Positions 34,906-44,708 are shown, numbered from the stretch's first letter. The stretch is DNA of 64,000 bases from Myxococcus hansupus (GCF_000280925.3 NZ_CP012109.1:6964501-7028500); one strand, 5' to 3'. The notes: generated from the sequence alone by a model not told the origin. Translations and numbers: made by a program.

Positions 34906-36678
34906 GTGAAGGAGACGAGCTTCCGCAGTGGGGTGACGTGGCGAGGGCTGGTGGTGGCGGCGTTGCTGGTGGCCGGCGCAGCGCAGGCGGCGCGGCCCTA
35001 CCGGGGTGGCGCGGTGGCCACGGCGTACCCCCAGGCGAGTGCCGCGGCGCTGGAGATGCTGGAGAAGGGCGGCAACGCCACGGACGCGGCGGTGGCGGCG
35101 GCCTTCGTCGCGGCGGTGGTGGGTCCCTACCACTCCGGCATTGGCGGCGGCGGCTTCGCGCTGGTGCATGACGGGAAGAGCGGCGCCACGCAGGTGCTGG
35201 ACTTCCGCGAGGTGGCCCCCGCGGCGGCCACGCGCGACATGTACCTGAAGGACGGCAAGGTGGTACCGGGCCTGTCCACGGACGGCGCGCTGAGTGTGGC
35301 GGTGCCGGGCGCAGTGGCGGGCTACCTGGAGCTGCTCAAGGCCCACGGCAAGCTCAAGCCCGCGGTGGTGCTGGCGCCGGCCATCGCGGCGGCGAAGAAG
35401 GGCCTGTGGGTGACGCCCCGCTACCGCACCATGGCGGAGGGCCGCCTGGCGTGCCTGAGCCGCGACGCGGAGGCCGCGCGGGTGTTCCTGGTGAAGAACG
35501 CGCAGGGCCAGTGGGAGGCGCCCCCGCTGGGACACGTGCTTCGCCAGCCCGACCTGGCGAAGACATTGACCGCCATCTCGAAGAGCGGCGCCAAGGCCTT
35601 CTATGCGGGGCCGGTGGCGAAGGCCATCGCCACCACGGTGAAGGACGGCGGCGGCGTGCTCACGCAGGAGGACCTGGCCCGGTACAAGACGCGCGAGGCC
35701 ACCCCGCTGGAGGGCACGTACCGCGGCCACCGCATCCTCACCATGCCGCCACCGAGCGCGGGCGGAGTGGCCGTCATCCAGGTGCTGACCGCGCTGGAGC
35801 AGCTTCGCCCCAAGGGCTTCGACTTCCGGGACGCGGAGACACTGCACCTCTACGCGGAGGCCGTGCGGCGCGCGTACGTGGACCGGGCCAAGTACCTGGG
35901 CGACCCGGCCTTCGTGGACGTGCCCCTGGCGCGGCTGGTGTCCTCGGGCCACGTGGCGGACCTGGCGGGCTCCATCGACCCGAAGAAGGCCACGCCCAGC
36001 GCGTCGCTGCTGGCGCCGAAGGAAGGCGTCCGCGGCTCCACGCTGACGGACGAGCCCACCACCCTGACGCCCGAGCCGGAGAAGAAGAACACCACGCACA
36101 TCTCCGTCATCGACAAGGACGGCAACGCGGTGGCGATGACGACCACGGTGAACTACGGCTTCGGCTCGTGCGTGGTGGCCAAGGGCACCGGCGTGCTCCT
36201 CAACGATGAGATGGACGACTTCGCCGCGCAGCCCGGCGTGCCCAACGCCTACGGCCTGGTGACGGGCGAGCCCAACGCGATTGCCCCGGGCAAGGTGCCG
36301 CTGTCCTCCATGTCGCCCACGCTGGTGTTCGCCAAGGACGACCCCAAGCGCGTCATGCTGGCAGTGGGCAGCCCGGGCGGCTCCACCATCCCCACCACCG
36401 TCATCCAGGTCATCAGCAACGTGGTGGACCACGGCATGGACGTGGCGCGCGCGGTGAACGAGGGCCGCCTCCATCACCAGTACCTGCCCGACGAGCTGTG
36501 GGTGGACCGGTGGGGGCTGGAGCCGGCGACGCTGTCCGTGCTGGAGGCCAAGGGCCACAAGGTCCGCCGCGTGGAGCAGTGGGGCGACGCGGAGGCCGTG
36601 TACAGCGACCCGAAGACGGGGCTGCGCTATTCCGCGAGCGATCCCCGCAACGAGGGCGCCGCCCTGGGGCAGGATTGA
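34906..36678 (+). CDS. ggt: gamma-glutamyltransferase (periplasmic)
   Basis: A 590-residue Ntn hydrolase that cleaves or transfers the gamma-glutamyl group of glutathione and related peptides. Signal peptide to about residue 28 (GAAQA-AR). The self-cleavage site, and so the new N-terminal nucleophile, is Thr396 in KKNTTHISVIDKDGNAVAMT. Other conserved parts include IGGGGFALVHD, SMSPTLVF and LAVGSPGGSTIP. GTG start with a GAGG nearby. It is followed after 3 bases by a TatD-like gene. The 250 bases upstream show no recognisable operator. Confidence 0.93.
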   Translation: MKETSFRSGVTWRGLVVAALLVAGAAQAARPYRGGAVATAYPQASAAALEMLEKGGNATDAAVAAAFVAAVVGPYHSGIGGGGFALVHDGKSGATQVLDFREVAPAAATRDMYLKDGKVVPGLSTDGALSVAVPGAVAGYLELLKAHGKLKPAVVLAPAIAAAKKGLWVTPRYRTMAEGRLACLSRDAEAARVFLVKNAQGQWEAPPLGHVLRQPDLAKTLTAISKSGAKAFYAGPVAKAIATTVKDGGGVLTQEDLARYKTREATPLEGTYRGHRILTMPPPSAGGVAVIQVLTALEQLRPKGFDFRDAETLHLYAEAVRRAYVDRAKYLGDPAFVDVPLARLVSSGHVADLAGSIDPKKATPSASLLAPKEGVRGSTLTDEPTTLTPEPEKKNTTHISVIDKDGNAVAMTTTVNYGFGSCVVAKGTGVLLNDEMDDFAAQPGVPNAYGLVTGEPNAIAPGKVPLSSMSPTLVFAKDDPKRVMLAVGSPGGSTIPTTVIQVISNVVDHGMDVARAVNEGRLHHQYLPDELWVDRWGLEPATLSVLEAKGHKVRRVEQWGDAEAVYSDPKTGLRYSASDPRNEGAALGQD

Positions 36679-36681
36679 GCA

Positions 36682-37464
36682 GTGCCCACGCCACCGCCCA
36701 TCTTCGACGCGCACCTCCACCCGGAGAGCCTGAGCGACCAGGATTTGGAATCCATGCGCTTCTTCGGCGTGGAGCGGGCGCTGGTGGTGGCGCACCACTT
36801 CCCGGAGCCCACGTCGAAGGCGCTGCTGCGCCACTTCGATGACCTGGTGGAGCGGCAACTCCCAAGGCTGGAGCGCCTGGGCATCCGCGCGTACGCGGCG
36901 CTGGGCGTCCACCCGCGCTGCATCCCCCGGCGCGGCCTGTCCGAGGTCCTCTCCGCCCTGCCCGACTACTTCCAGGGCGGGCGCGTGGTGGCGCTGGGCG
37001 AGACGGGCCTGCACGCGGGCGGAGAAGAGGAAGAGGAGGCCTTCCTGGAGCAGCTCGCGCTGGCCCGCGGCCTCAAGTTGCGCGTGCTGGTGCACACGCC
37101 CACCACCGAAAAGGAGCGACACACGCGGCGCATCCTCACGCTGCTGCGGCAGTCGGGGCTCCTGCCTTCGCGCGCGCTGGTGGACCACGCCAACGCGCGC
37201 ACGGTGCGCACCATCCTGGAGGTGGGCCACTGGGCGGGGCTGACGCTGCATCCCGAGGCGCTCAAGGCCGAGCGCGCCGTGGCGCTGGTGCGGCGGCTGG
37301 GCAGCGAGCGGCTGGTGCTCAACTCCGATGCGGGCGACGGCGCCGGGGACATCCTGGGCCTGGCGCGCGCCGCCAACCTGCTGGCCAAGGCGAGCCTCTC
37401 CGAGCGCATCGTCCAGCGCATCACCCACGAGAACGCCGCCCGCTTCTTCCAGGTCGGCGACTGA
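36682..37464 (+). CDS. TatD-like metal-dependent hydrolase
   Basis: A 260-residue TIM-barrel hydrolase of the TatD/amidohydrolase-like type. The N-terminal metal motif DAHLHPE (HxH) is clear. Later ligands are probable at GETGLHAGGEEEE (TatD-type GExGL), VHTPT, VDHAN and LNSDAG. Family members act as DNases or on unknown substrates. GTG start. It begins 3 bases after the ggt stop, so it is co-transcribed with ggt. The residues before the metal site are few, and no signal peptide is present. Confidence 0.8.
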   Translation: MPTPPPIFDAHLHPESLSDQDLESMRFFGVERALVVAHHFPEPTSKALLRHFDDLVERQLPRLERLGIRAYAALGVHPRCIPRRGLSEVLSALPDYFQGGRVVALGETGLHAGGEEEEEAFLEQLALARGLKLRVLVHTPTTEKERHTRRILTLLRQSGLLPSRALVDHANARTVRTILEVGHWAGLTLHPEALKAERAVALVRRLGSERLVLNSDAGDGAGDILGLARAANLLAKASLSERIVQRITHENAARFFQVGD

Positions 37465-37632
37465 CGCGGGGCTCCACGCATTCTCAGCCCCGGAGAGTTG
37501 ACCCGGGTCGACGACATTCGTGGCGGAATCTTGCAGGAATCGGCGCGCTCTTCGTCATTCCCTCCAGGAGCGCGCCGCGGAAATAGGCCTGTCCCGCGCA
37601 CGTTGCCCCCTCACCCGCGCTGGGAGTGGCAC

Positions 37633-39684
37633 TTGCACCGCTTGGTCGTTTTCATCGTCAGCCTCGCGCTCGCGAGCTGCGCCGGCATGTCCTCCGCGCA
37701 GCGCCTCGCGTCATCGGAGGGGGCGGCGCCACCGCTGGGGCCGCGCGAGCCCGATGCGGGCCGCCACCTGACCCTCCCCGCAGGGCACTTCCTGTCTGAA
37801 TGCCTGCGTGACCTCCAGCGAGCGCGCGCGCACATCGAAGCCCTGTTGAGCCTGCCGACCCCCAGGGCGCCGGAGCCGGCCCTCACCGCATACGACGACG
37901 CGATGGCGCTGCTCGACGACGCCAGCGGACGCGCGGGCCTTGGCGCCAACACCCACCCGGACGCGGCCTTTCGCGACGCGGCGGCGCGCTGCGCGCAAGA
38001 CGCCGACAGCCTGCGCACGGACGTGTCCCTGGACCCACGCGTGTACGCGGCCCTGGCCGAGCTGGACCTGAGCGGCGAGGACACCGCCACCCGGCGCTGG
38101 GTGGACCTGGTGCTGCGCGGCTTCCGGCGCGCGGGCGTGCACAGGGACGCGGAGACGCGCGCGCGGCTGCGCGTCCTGCATGACGCCCTCACCCGCCTGG
38201 GCCAGGCGTTCAGCCAGCACATCCGCGAGGACATCCGGCACGTGGACGTCCCCGCGGACGCGCTGGACGGGCTGCCCGAGGACTACGTCCGCCACCATCC
38301 GCCCGGCCCCGACGGCACGGTGCGCATCACCACCGACCCGCCGGATGCCCTGCCATTCCTGACGTACGCGCGTGACAACCGCGCCCGGGAAGCGCTCTGG
38401 CGCGCGGGCCAGCAACGCGGCCACCCACGCAACCTGGAGACGCTGTCGCAACTGCTCCAGGCGCGGCACGACCTGGCCACGCTTCTGGGCTACCCCAACT
38501 GGGCCGCCTACGCGTCCGAGGACAAGATGGTCCGCCAGCAGCAGGTGGCCGAGAACTTCATCGAGCAGCTCGCCACCGCCACCGCTTCGCGCGTGAAGGA
38601 CGACTACGCGGCGCTCCTGGAGCGCAAGCAGCGCGACGTCCCCGGCGCGCAGCGCGTGGAGCCGTGGGAGCAGACGCACCTGAAGGAGCTGGTGCGCGCG
38701 GAGCGCTACCGCTTCGACTCGCGCGAGCTGCGGCCCTACTTCGAATACACGCGCGTGAAGCAGGGCGTGATGGACATCACCTCGCGGCTCTTCGGGCTCA
38801 CCTACCGCCGGGTGACGGACGCGCCGGTGTGGCACCCGGACATCGAGGCCTGGGACGTCTACGAGGGCCCCACCCGCATGGGGCGCTTCTACCTGGACAT
38901 GCATTCGCGGCCGAACAAGTACGCCCACCCCGCCCAGTGGGACCTGGCCACCGGACGCGCGGGAAGGTCGCTCCCGGAGGGCGTGATGACCAGCAACTTC
39001 CCCCGGCCCGGCGCCCACCCCGCGCTGCTCCAGCACACCCAGGTGCAGAGCTTCTTCCACGAGTTCGGCCACCTGCTGCACCACATCCTCGGCGGACAGA
39101 CGCGCTGGGCGGGCCTGTCCGGCTCACGCACCGAGCGCGACTTCGTGGAGGCCCCCGCCCAGGTGCTGGAGGAGTGGGCCTGGCGGCCCGAATCGCTGCG
39201 GACCTTCGCCCGCCACATCGACACCGGCGAGCCGCTGCCCACCGACCTCATCACCCGCATGCGGCGCGCGGACGCCTTCGGAAAGGGCCTGTGGCTGCGC
39301 CAGCAGCTCTTCTACGCGGCCGTCAGCCTCCAGCTCCACGCGGGCAACCCCGCCGGGATGGACACCACCGCACGCGTGAATGCCCTGCAGGAGCGGTACA
39401 TGCCCTTCCCCGCCCTGGACGACACTTACGCCCACCTCTCCTTCGTCCAACTGGACGGCTACTACTCGTCCGCGTACTACGCCTACCTGTGGTCGCTCGT
39501 GATCGCCCGGGACCTGCTCACGCCGTTCCTGCGACACGGCCTCATGGACCCCGCCACCGCCCAGCGCTACCGGGACACCGTGCTCGGGCCCGGGGGCTCA
39601 CGGGATGCCGCGGACCTGGTGCGCTCATTCCTGGGCAGGGATTACGGCTTCGAGGCCTATACCCGTTGGCTGGACGACGCCTGA
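37633..39684 (+). CDS. M3-family zinc metallopeptidase, lipoprotein
   Basis: A 683-residue oligopeptidase-like protein. The N-terminal signal peptide has lipobox LASC (Cys16), so it should be a membrane-attached extracytoplasmic enzyme, unlike most cytoplasmic M3 peptidases. The zinc motif HEFGH lies at residues 476-480, with the third ligand Glu about 25 residues later (FVEAPAQVLEEWAW). M3 fold parts such as YCHMHSRPNKYAHPA-like LDMHSRPNKYAHPAQWD are seen. TTG start at 37633 was chosen because GGGAG lies 7 bases upstream and it begins the signal peptide. The longer frame from 37498 is not needed. Confidence 0.88.
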   Translation: MHRLVVFIVSLALASCAGMSSAQRLASSEGAAPPLGPREPDAGRHLTLPAGHFLSECLRDLQRARAHIEALLSLPTPRAPEPALTAYDDAMALLDDASGRAGLGANTHPDAAFRDAAARCAQDADSLRTDVSLDPRVYAALAELDLSGEDTATRRWVDLVLRGFRRAGVHRDAETRARLRVLHDALTRLGQAFSQHIREDIRHVDVPADALDGLPEDYVRHHPPGPDGTVRITTDPPDALPFLTYARDNRAREALWRAGQQRGHPRNLETLSQLLQARHDLATLLGYPNWAAYASEDKMVRQQQVAENFIEQLATATASRVKDDYAALLERKQRDVPGAQRVEPWEQTHLKELVRAERYRFDSRELRPYFEYTRVKQGVMDITSRLFGLTYRRVTDAPVWHPDIEAWDVYEGPTRMGRFYLDMHSRPNKYAHPAQWDLATGRAGRSLPEGVMTSNFPRPGAHPALLQHTQVQSFFHEFGHLLHHILGGQTRWAGLSGSRTERDFVEAPAQVLEEWAWRPESLRTFARHIDTGEPLPTDLITRMRRADAFGKGLWLRQQLFYAAVSLQLHAGNPAGMDTTARVNALQERYMPFPALDDTYAHLSFVQLDGYYSSAYYAYLWSLVIARDLLTPFLRHGLMDPATAQRYRDTVLGPGGSRDAADLVRSFLGRDYGFEAYTRWLDDA

Positions 39685-39713
39685 CGCCCCTCGTCAGGCG
39701 GTGTAAAAACGAA

Positions 39714-39741
39714 GGGCCCCGCGATGTGAATCGCGAGGCCC
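39714..39741 (-). terminator. terminator after the small 92-residue gene
   Basis: Arms 39714-39725 and 39730-39741 pair over a GTGA loop with a single mismatch. In the minus direction TTCGTTTTTAC follows. It lies between convergent genes, 55 bases past the minus-strand stop. Confidence 0.75.
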
Positions 39742-39795
39742 CGGGTGTTGTGAATCCGTCAAATCGGCGGACAGCCGCTCACGCGGCGTCGGCGC

Positions 39796-40074
39796 TCAGT
39801 GCACCGCGGGTGCGGACACCGTCTGCTCGGGCTGCAGGGTGATGCCCTGCGCATCCGCGTCGAAACGGACCTGAACGGGCACGCCCTGGAGGCGGTACTG
39901 GGCCAGGGAGTCCGCCGCCGCGTCGAGCTGGCGCTGATAGCGCTCCTCCAGCTCCACCGCGATCAGAAGCATGGTCTCCCCCGCGTCCTCGACGCCCGGG
40001 CGGTACACCTGGCACCGCTGGAACCGCGCCCAGCGACCGTTCTCCATCTTCACCAGCTCGCCGTCGTAAGCCAT
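39796..40074 (-). CDS. small conserved-type hypothetical protein
   Basis: A 92-residue soluble protein beginning MAYDGELVKMENGRWARF. It is rich in Gln/Glu with a helical middle (VELEERYQRQLDAAADSLAQ) and a C-terminal beta-like VPVQVRFDADAQGITLQPEQ. I do not recognise the family. Its ATG at 40074 has GAGGAG 7 bases upstream, which is better than the in-frame TTG further up. It is flanked by its own T-rich terminator, so it is an independent gene. No signal peptide. Confidence 0.68.
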   Translation of the reverse strand: MAYDGELVKMENGRWARFQRCQVYRPGVEDAGETMLLIAVELEERYQRQLDAAADSLAQYRLQGVPVQVRFDADAQGITLQPEQTVSAPAVH

Positions 40075-40324
40075 GCGCAGCTCCTCTGCCGTAAATCCAA
40101 CGGAGTCCAATGTATGGCCGGATTAACTCCGTGTCATCCCCCCACTTGAAAATTCGTCAAAAGCCTCGAAGTCCAAGGGGTTAGAGGCACACATGGCAGG
40201 CATCCAGGCGGGAGGGCGGCGGTGACTGCTCAAAAATGTAAATTCCGCCGGCCGTCAACGCGGTTAAGCGCTGCCTTCCGGGGCGGTGGCACCGGAGCAG
40301 TGCGTCACCTATGATTCAGGGGAG

Positions 40325-40552
40325 ATGAAGCTGCCCGGACTGTTCCGCAAAGAGCGCACCACCATCCAGGCCGCCGACGCCCAGGACCACGCGGAGCGGC
40401 TCCTGGCCGAGTCGCTGCGGATGCTCGGGCAGGTGTGCGGCAAGGTCGCGGACGCCATCGAGGCGCAGCGGCTGTCCCGCCAGGGCTACACGCACAACAC
40501 GTATCTGCGGCGGACGGACGGCGCCAAGGACGACAGCGACAAGAAGGCGTAG
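40325..40552 (+). CDS. small hypothetical protein
   Basis: A 75-residue basic protein, start MKLPGLFRKERTTIQAADAQ, with a helical centre (ERLLAESLRMLGQVCGKVAD) and a charged tail (GAKDDSDKKA). I do not recognise it. An in-frame GTG at 40286 would add 13 residues. The ribosome binding site for either start is poor (GGGGAG lies directly against the ATG). It is followed 11 bases later by an amidohydrolase gene, with which it may be co-transcribed. Confidence 0.55.
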   Translation: MKLPGLFRKERTTIQAADAQDHAERLLAESLRMLGQVCGKVADAIEAQRLSRQGYTHNTYLRRTDGAKDDSDKKA

Positions 40553-40563
40553 ACGTCTTCGCC

Positions 40564-41508
40564 ATGACGGACGCTGACGCCGACTCGCCCGCCCCCTGCC
40601 TGGCCTCCGCGCCCACGTGGCGGGAGGCGGGCATCGCCATGCCCATGCCCGGTCTGCGGGACGAGGAGGGCCCGCGACTGCCCGAGGGGTTGCCCCCCGT
40701 GGTGGACGCCCACGTCCACCTCTTCCCCGACCGGGTGTTCGAGGCCGTGTGGCGCTGGTTCGACCAGTACGGCTGGCCCATCCGCTACAAACTGCACACG
40801 CGCCAGGTGCTCGACTTCCTCCTGTCGCGAGGTGTCAGCCAGGTGGTGGCACTCCATTACTCCCACCGGCCGGGCATGGCGCGCGCGCTCAACGCCTACG
40901 TGGCGGAGGTGGCCCGCGAGGAGCCCCGCGTGCTGGGGCTGGCCACCGTCCTCCCAGGCGAGCCGGAGGCCACGGCCGTGCTGGAGGAGGCCTTCGCCGC
41001 CGGCCTGCGCGGCGTGAAGATTCACTGTCACGTGCAAGCCTTCTCGCCCGACGCGCCGCACCTGCACGAGGTGTATGCCGCGTGCGCGAAGGCGGGCCGG
41101 CCCCTCGTCATGCACGCGGGCCGGGAGCCCTCCAGCCCCCACTACCCTTGCGACACCTACGCGCTCTGCGCCGCCGAACGCGTGGAGCGTGTGCTGAAGG
41201 ACCATCCCACGCTGAAGCTGTGCGTGCCCCACCTGGGCGCGGACGAGTTCGACGCGTATGCCCGGCTCCTGGAGCGCCACGACAACCTCTGGCTGGACAC
41301 CACCATGGCCCTGGCCGGGTACTTCCCCGTGCCCCTGCCCCGGCGCGCGCTGGAAGTCCGGCCCGAGCGCATCCTCTACGGCACCGACTTCCCCAACCTG
41401 CCCTATGCGTGGGACCGGGAGCTGCGGACGCTGCTGGGGATGAAGCTGGATGACGCGGTGCTCGCCGGCATCCTGGGGCAGAACGCGCTGCGCCTTTACG
41501 GAGTGTGA
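40564..41508 (+). CDS. amidohydrolase-2 family TIM-barrel hydrolase
   Basis: A 314-residue metal-dependent hydrolase. VVDAHVHLFPD gives the HxH metal pair. Further likely ligands are VKIHCHVQAFSP, LVMHAGREPSS, CVPHLGADE and the Asp of LYGTDFPNLPYAWD. This fits the amidohydrolase-2 (decarboxylase/hydrolase) family; the substrate is unknown. About 40 residues precede the first metal motif. It has no signal peptide. The ATG at 40564 lies 11 bases after a small hypothetical gene. Confidence 0.85.
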   Translation: MTDADADSPAPCLASAPTWREAGIAMPMPGLRDEEGPRLPEGLPPVVDAHVHLFPDRVFEAVWRWFDQYGWPIRYKLHTRQVLDFLLSRGVSQVVALHYSHRPGMARALNAYVAEVAREEPRVLGLATVLPGEPEATAVLEEAFAAGLRGVKIHCHVQAFSPDAPHLHEVYAACAKAGRPLVMHAGREPSSPHYPCDTYALCAAERVERVLKDHPTLKLCVPHLGADEFDAYARLLERHDNLWLDTTMALAGYFPVPLPRRALEVRPERILYGTDFPNLPYAWDRELRTLLGMKLDDAVLAGILGQNALRLYGV

Positions 41509-41673
41509 GTCCCCCTGTCCCCAAGGCCCTGGATTCAAGCCTGGTCCCCCCGGGCCGTTCGCTGTTGAAAAGCGTGGGAGCCCCTTCCGGAATGGAAGAG
41601 GAGTTCCCATCATCCTGCCCATAGAATTCCGCGGCGAGAGACCCACCAGCCGCTGCTTCCCCGAGGCCCTGCC

Positions 41674-42051
41674 ATGACCCACATCCTGGTCGTCGACGAC
41701 GACGCGAGCCACCGCACGCTCATCTGCGATGCCCTCGAGGAGATGGGCTATCCCACGGTTCAGGCGGCCAACGGCCGTGAAGCGCTGGACCTGCTGGAGG
41801 GAGACATGCCCTCCGCCGTGCTGCTCGACTTGCGGATGCCTGTCATGAGTGGCTGGGGATTGCTCGACGCACTCAAGAAGATGCCCCGCGCGCGGGGACT
41901 GCCCATCATCATCATCTCCGGCTACGGCTTCGAGTGGGAGGCCGAGCTGGTGGGCGCCGCCGGCTACATCTCCAAGCCGGTGGACCTGGACAAGGTGCGG
42001 ATGACGGTGCAGCAGATCGCCGGTCCGCCGGAGATGTCGTTCGTCCACTGA
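41674..42051 (+). CDS. single-domain response regulator
   Basis: A 125-residue receiver-only protein. Acidic residues Asp8-Asp10, phosphoacceptor Asp52 (LLDLRMP), Ser82 and Lys101 (GYISKP) are all in place, so it should be phosphorylatable. No output domain follows, as in CheY/Spo0F-type relay proteins, which are common in myxobacteria. GAGG lies 6 bases upstream of the ATG. No histidine kinase is encoded in the neighbourhood, so the partner is elsewhere. Confidence 0.93.
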   Translation: MTHILVVDDDASHRTLICDALEEMGYPTVQAANGREALDLLEGDMPSAVLLDLRMPVMSGWGLLDALKKMPRARGLPIIIISGYGFEWEAELVGAAGYISKPVDLDKVRMTVQQIAGPPEMSFVH

Positions 42052-42143
42052 ATCGGGCCCCACTCGGGGCGGCGGGCATCCTCCCGATGACGGGTGGGGG
42101 ATTGTCCCCCGGTGCCGGGCTCGGGTGAGATGCAGGGCATTCC

Positions 42144-42965
42144 ATGATGCCCTCTCCTTCCGATGACCTCGCCATCGACGCCCGTGGCCTGCAGAAGCGC
42201 TTTGGCAACTTCACCGCGCTCGACGGGCTGGACCTGCAGATTCCTCGGGGCGCCTTCTACGCGTACCTGGGCCCCAACGGCGCCGGGAAGTCCACCAGCA
42301 TCGCGCTGCTCACGGGCGTGTATGGCCCGGACGCGGGCACCATCCGCATGCTCGGCGTGGACGCGGTGGCCCGGCCCATGGAGGTCAAGCGCCGCGTCGG
42401 CGTGGTGCCGGAGGAGCTGAGCCTCTTCGAGCGGCTCTCCGGACGGCAATACCTCACCTTCTGCGCACGCATGTACGGGCTGGACGGCGACGTGGCCGCG
42501 GCCCGCGCCACCGAGCTGCTGGAGCTGACGGAGCTCACCTACAAGGCCGGCGCGCTGGTGGCGGAGTACTCCAAGGGCATGCGCCGGCGGCTCGCCATCG
42601 CCGCGGCGCTGATCCACGCGCCGGAGCTGGTGCTGCTGGACGAGCCCTTCGAGGGCATCGACGTGCTGGCCGCGGGCGTCATCCGCGAGCTGCTGCGCGA
42701 GCTGAGCCGGCGCGGCGTGACGCTGCTGCTCACCACGCACGTCCTGGAGATCGCGGAGCGGCTGGCCACCCACGCGGGCATCATCCGCGGCGGACGCATG
42801 CTGGACCAGGGCCCGGTGGGCACACTGCTGTCGCGTTACGACTGCCCGTCGCTGGAGGCGGTGTTCGAGAAGCTCATCTCCGTGCCGGCCTCGCGCAACG
42901 CGCGCCTGTCCTTCTATGGCGACGCCCCCGCGCCCGTGGCGGCGCTGCACCGGGAGTCCGCATGA
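42144..42965 (+). CDS. ABC transporter ATP-binding protein
   Basis: A 273-residue ATPase. Walker A GPNGAGKST, signature EYSKGMRRRLAIA and Walker B LVLLDEPFEGID are intact, and the H-loop TTHVLEI follows. The style (ALDGLDLQIPRG; LGVDAVARPMEVKRRVGVVP) is that of multidrug/lipid or Nat/Ccm-type export systems. Its stop overlaps the start of a 551-residue membrane gene (ATGA), so the two form one transporter. The substrate is unknown. Confidence 0.92.
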   Translation: MMPSPSDDLAIDARGLQKRFGNFTALDGLDLQIPRGAFYAYLGPNGAGKSTSIALLTGVYGPDAGTIRMLGVDAVARPMEVKRRVGVVPEELSLFERLSGRQYLTFCARMYGLDGDVAAARATELLELTELTYKAGALVAEYSKGMRRRLAIAAALIHAPELVLLDEPFEGIDVLAAGVIRELLRELSRRGVTLLLTTHVLEIAERLATHAGIIRGGRMLDQGPVGTLLSRYDCPSLEAVFEKLISVPASRNARLSFYGDAPAPVAALHRESA

Positions 42966-44617
42966 GCCGCCCCGCCGTGCCCGGCTTCTTCCGGCACCTG
43001 TGGCTCCTGTGGGGCCTGCGCTTCGACATCGGGCTCAACCAGGGGCCGGGGCGCAGCAGGCTGCTCGCGGTGGCCGCCTTCCTCGCGTCCAGCGCGCCGG
43101 GCGTGTTCCTGGGCCTCACCTTCTTCGCGCTGATGCGGGTGCGGACCATCGCGGACAGCGAGGTGTGGCCCTTCTTCATCCTCAACTTGCTGTGCTTCGT
43201 CACCTTCTCCGTGTGGGTGACGTGGCCGCTGCTGTCGGCGGGCGTGGATGACCACTCCGAGCTGAGCCGCTACGCGGCCTTCCCCATCTCGCCCTTCCGG
43301 CTGCTCATCGCCTCCACCGTGGCCAGCCTCTTCGAGCCGCGCGCGCTGGTGTTCTACGCGCCGCTCACCGGGGCCGCGCTGGGCTTCGCGTCGCGGTACG
43401 TGCTGTACATGCCGTGGATGGCGGTGGTGCTCTACGTCCTCTTCGCGCTCTTGTGCGCGGCCTGGAGCCGCGTGGCGCTGTACGCCGTCATCAACGTGCT
43501 GCGCGAGAAGCACAGCGCGGAAATCATGGGCGGCGGCCTGGCGCTGTTCCTCCTGGCCGCGTCGTTCATCCCGCCCATCGACACCTCGTGGCTGACGGCG
43601 GTGGGCGAGGCCGGCGTGGGCGCGCTGGACATGTCCATCATCGTCAACGCGACGCTGGCGCTGAGCCGCGTGCCCCCGGGCCTGTTCGGAGACGGCTTGG
43701 CAAACCTCGCGTGGCACCGGCCCCGGGTGGCCATGGTGGAGGCGGCCGCCCTGCTCTTCTTCACGGGCGTGGGCATGGCGGTGGCGTACGCGCTGCTGAT
43801 GCGCTTCCACCGGCAGGCGGGACGCGCGGGCGGACAGCGCAAGGACGCCAAGGACAGCAATCCCTTCGCCACCACCCGGACGCGCTACACCACCCTGGTG
43901 ACGCGCGAGGCGCTGGACCTGTGGCGCAACCCGCGCGCGCGGCTGCTGGCGTCGGTGCCCTTCATCCTCGCCATCCTGCTGAAGCTGCTGTCCGGCCGGG
44001 ACTTGTTCGTGTTCGTCCTGGGCGGCTCCGCGGACGCGTGGCTGATGGGCGGCCTGTGCATCTACGGCGCGGTGGTGATTGCCTCCACGTTCTCCCAGAA
44101 CACCTTCGCGTATGACGGGCAGGGCTTCGCGGCGTTCCTCGCGGCGCCCTTGGACCTGGCGGACGTGCTGCGGGCCAAGAATCAGGTTCAAGGCGCGGCG
44201 GCGCTCGGCATGGCGGTGCTGGTGGCGCTGTTCTATCGGGTGTACTTCGGCTTCGGCACCGTGGTGGACGTGCTGTGCGCCATCGCGGCCGTCCTCTCCG
44301 TGGTGCCGGTGCTGCTGGCCGCGGGCAACTTCCTGTCGCTGTACTTCCCGGTGAAGTTCCACGCGAGCCTGAAGCGGCGGGACAAGATTCCGCTGACGGC
44401 CTCCATGCTGGGCATCGTCGCGGCCAGCGTGGGCTGCATGCCCTTCGGTTGGGCGCTCAAGCTGGCCGGGAAGGAAGGGCCCACCTGGGCCACGGCGGGG
44501 ATGCTCGTGCTGGCGGCCGGCCTCAACGTGGCGCTGTACCGGGCCGTGCTCCCCCTGGCGCAGCGGCTGCTGGAGCGGCGGCGCGAGGTGGTGCTCCGGG
44601 CGGTGACCCGGGAGTAG
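42962..44617 (+). CDS. ABC transporter membrane protein
   Basis: A 551-residue polytopic protein with about ten to twelve hydrophobic segments (for example LLAVAAFLASSAPGVFLGLT; AVVLYVLFALLCAAWS). It lies directly after the ATPase gene and overlaps it by 4 bases, so it is the permease half. It shows no clear motif that would name the substrate; the two-halves layout resembles large ABC-2-type exporters. The C-terminus is basic. It ends upstream of a strong hairpin. Confidence 0.82.
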   Translation: MSRPAVPGFFRHLWLLWGLRFDIGLNQGPGRSRLLAVAAFLASSAPGVFLGLTFFALMRVRTIADSEVWPFFILNLLCFVTFSVWVTWPLLSAGVDDHSELSRYAAFPISPFRLLIASTVASLFEPRALVFYAPLTGAALGFASRYVLYMPWMAVVLYVLFALLCAAWSRVALYAVINVLREKHSAEIMGGGLALFLLAASFIPPIDTSWLTAVGEAGVGALDMSIIVNATLALSRVPPGLFGDGLANLAWHRPRVAMVEAAALLFFTGVGMAVAYALLMRFHRQAGRAGGQRKDAKDSNPFATTRTRYTTLVTREALDLWRNPRARLLASVPFILAILLKLLSGRDLFVFVLGGSADAWLMGGLCIYGAVVIASTFSQNTFAYDGQGFAAFLAAPLDLADVLRAKNQVQGAAALGMAVLVALFYRVYFGFGTVVDVLCAIAAVLSVVPVLLAAGNFLSLYFPVKFHASLKRRDKIPLTASMLGIVAASVGCMPFGWALKLAGKEGPTWATAGMLVLAAGLNVALYRAVLPLAQRLLERRREVVLRAVTRE

Positions 44618-44646
44618 TGCGCGGGCGCACGCACGCCTGACATGAA

Positions 44647-44682
44647 GACGCCGCGGGCACCCAAGCAAGGGCCCGCGGCGTC
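44647..44682. terminator. hairpin between convergent genes
   Basis: GACGCCGCGGGC (44647-44658) and GCCCGCGGCGTC (44671-44682) form a perfect 12-base stem with a 12-base loop. It lies between the ABC permease and the vWA gene. No T-run is present on either side. Confidence 0.7.
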
Positions 44683-44708
44683 CTGTCCCCCCGGCTTCGC
44701 GCTGGCGC

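Noticed and set aside
37600..37640. A sigma-54 promoter (TGGCAC...TTGC) near the M3 peptidase start
   Set aside because: TGGCAC and TTGC are present but adjacent, without the required 5-base spacing, and they overlap the likely translation start.
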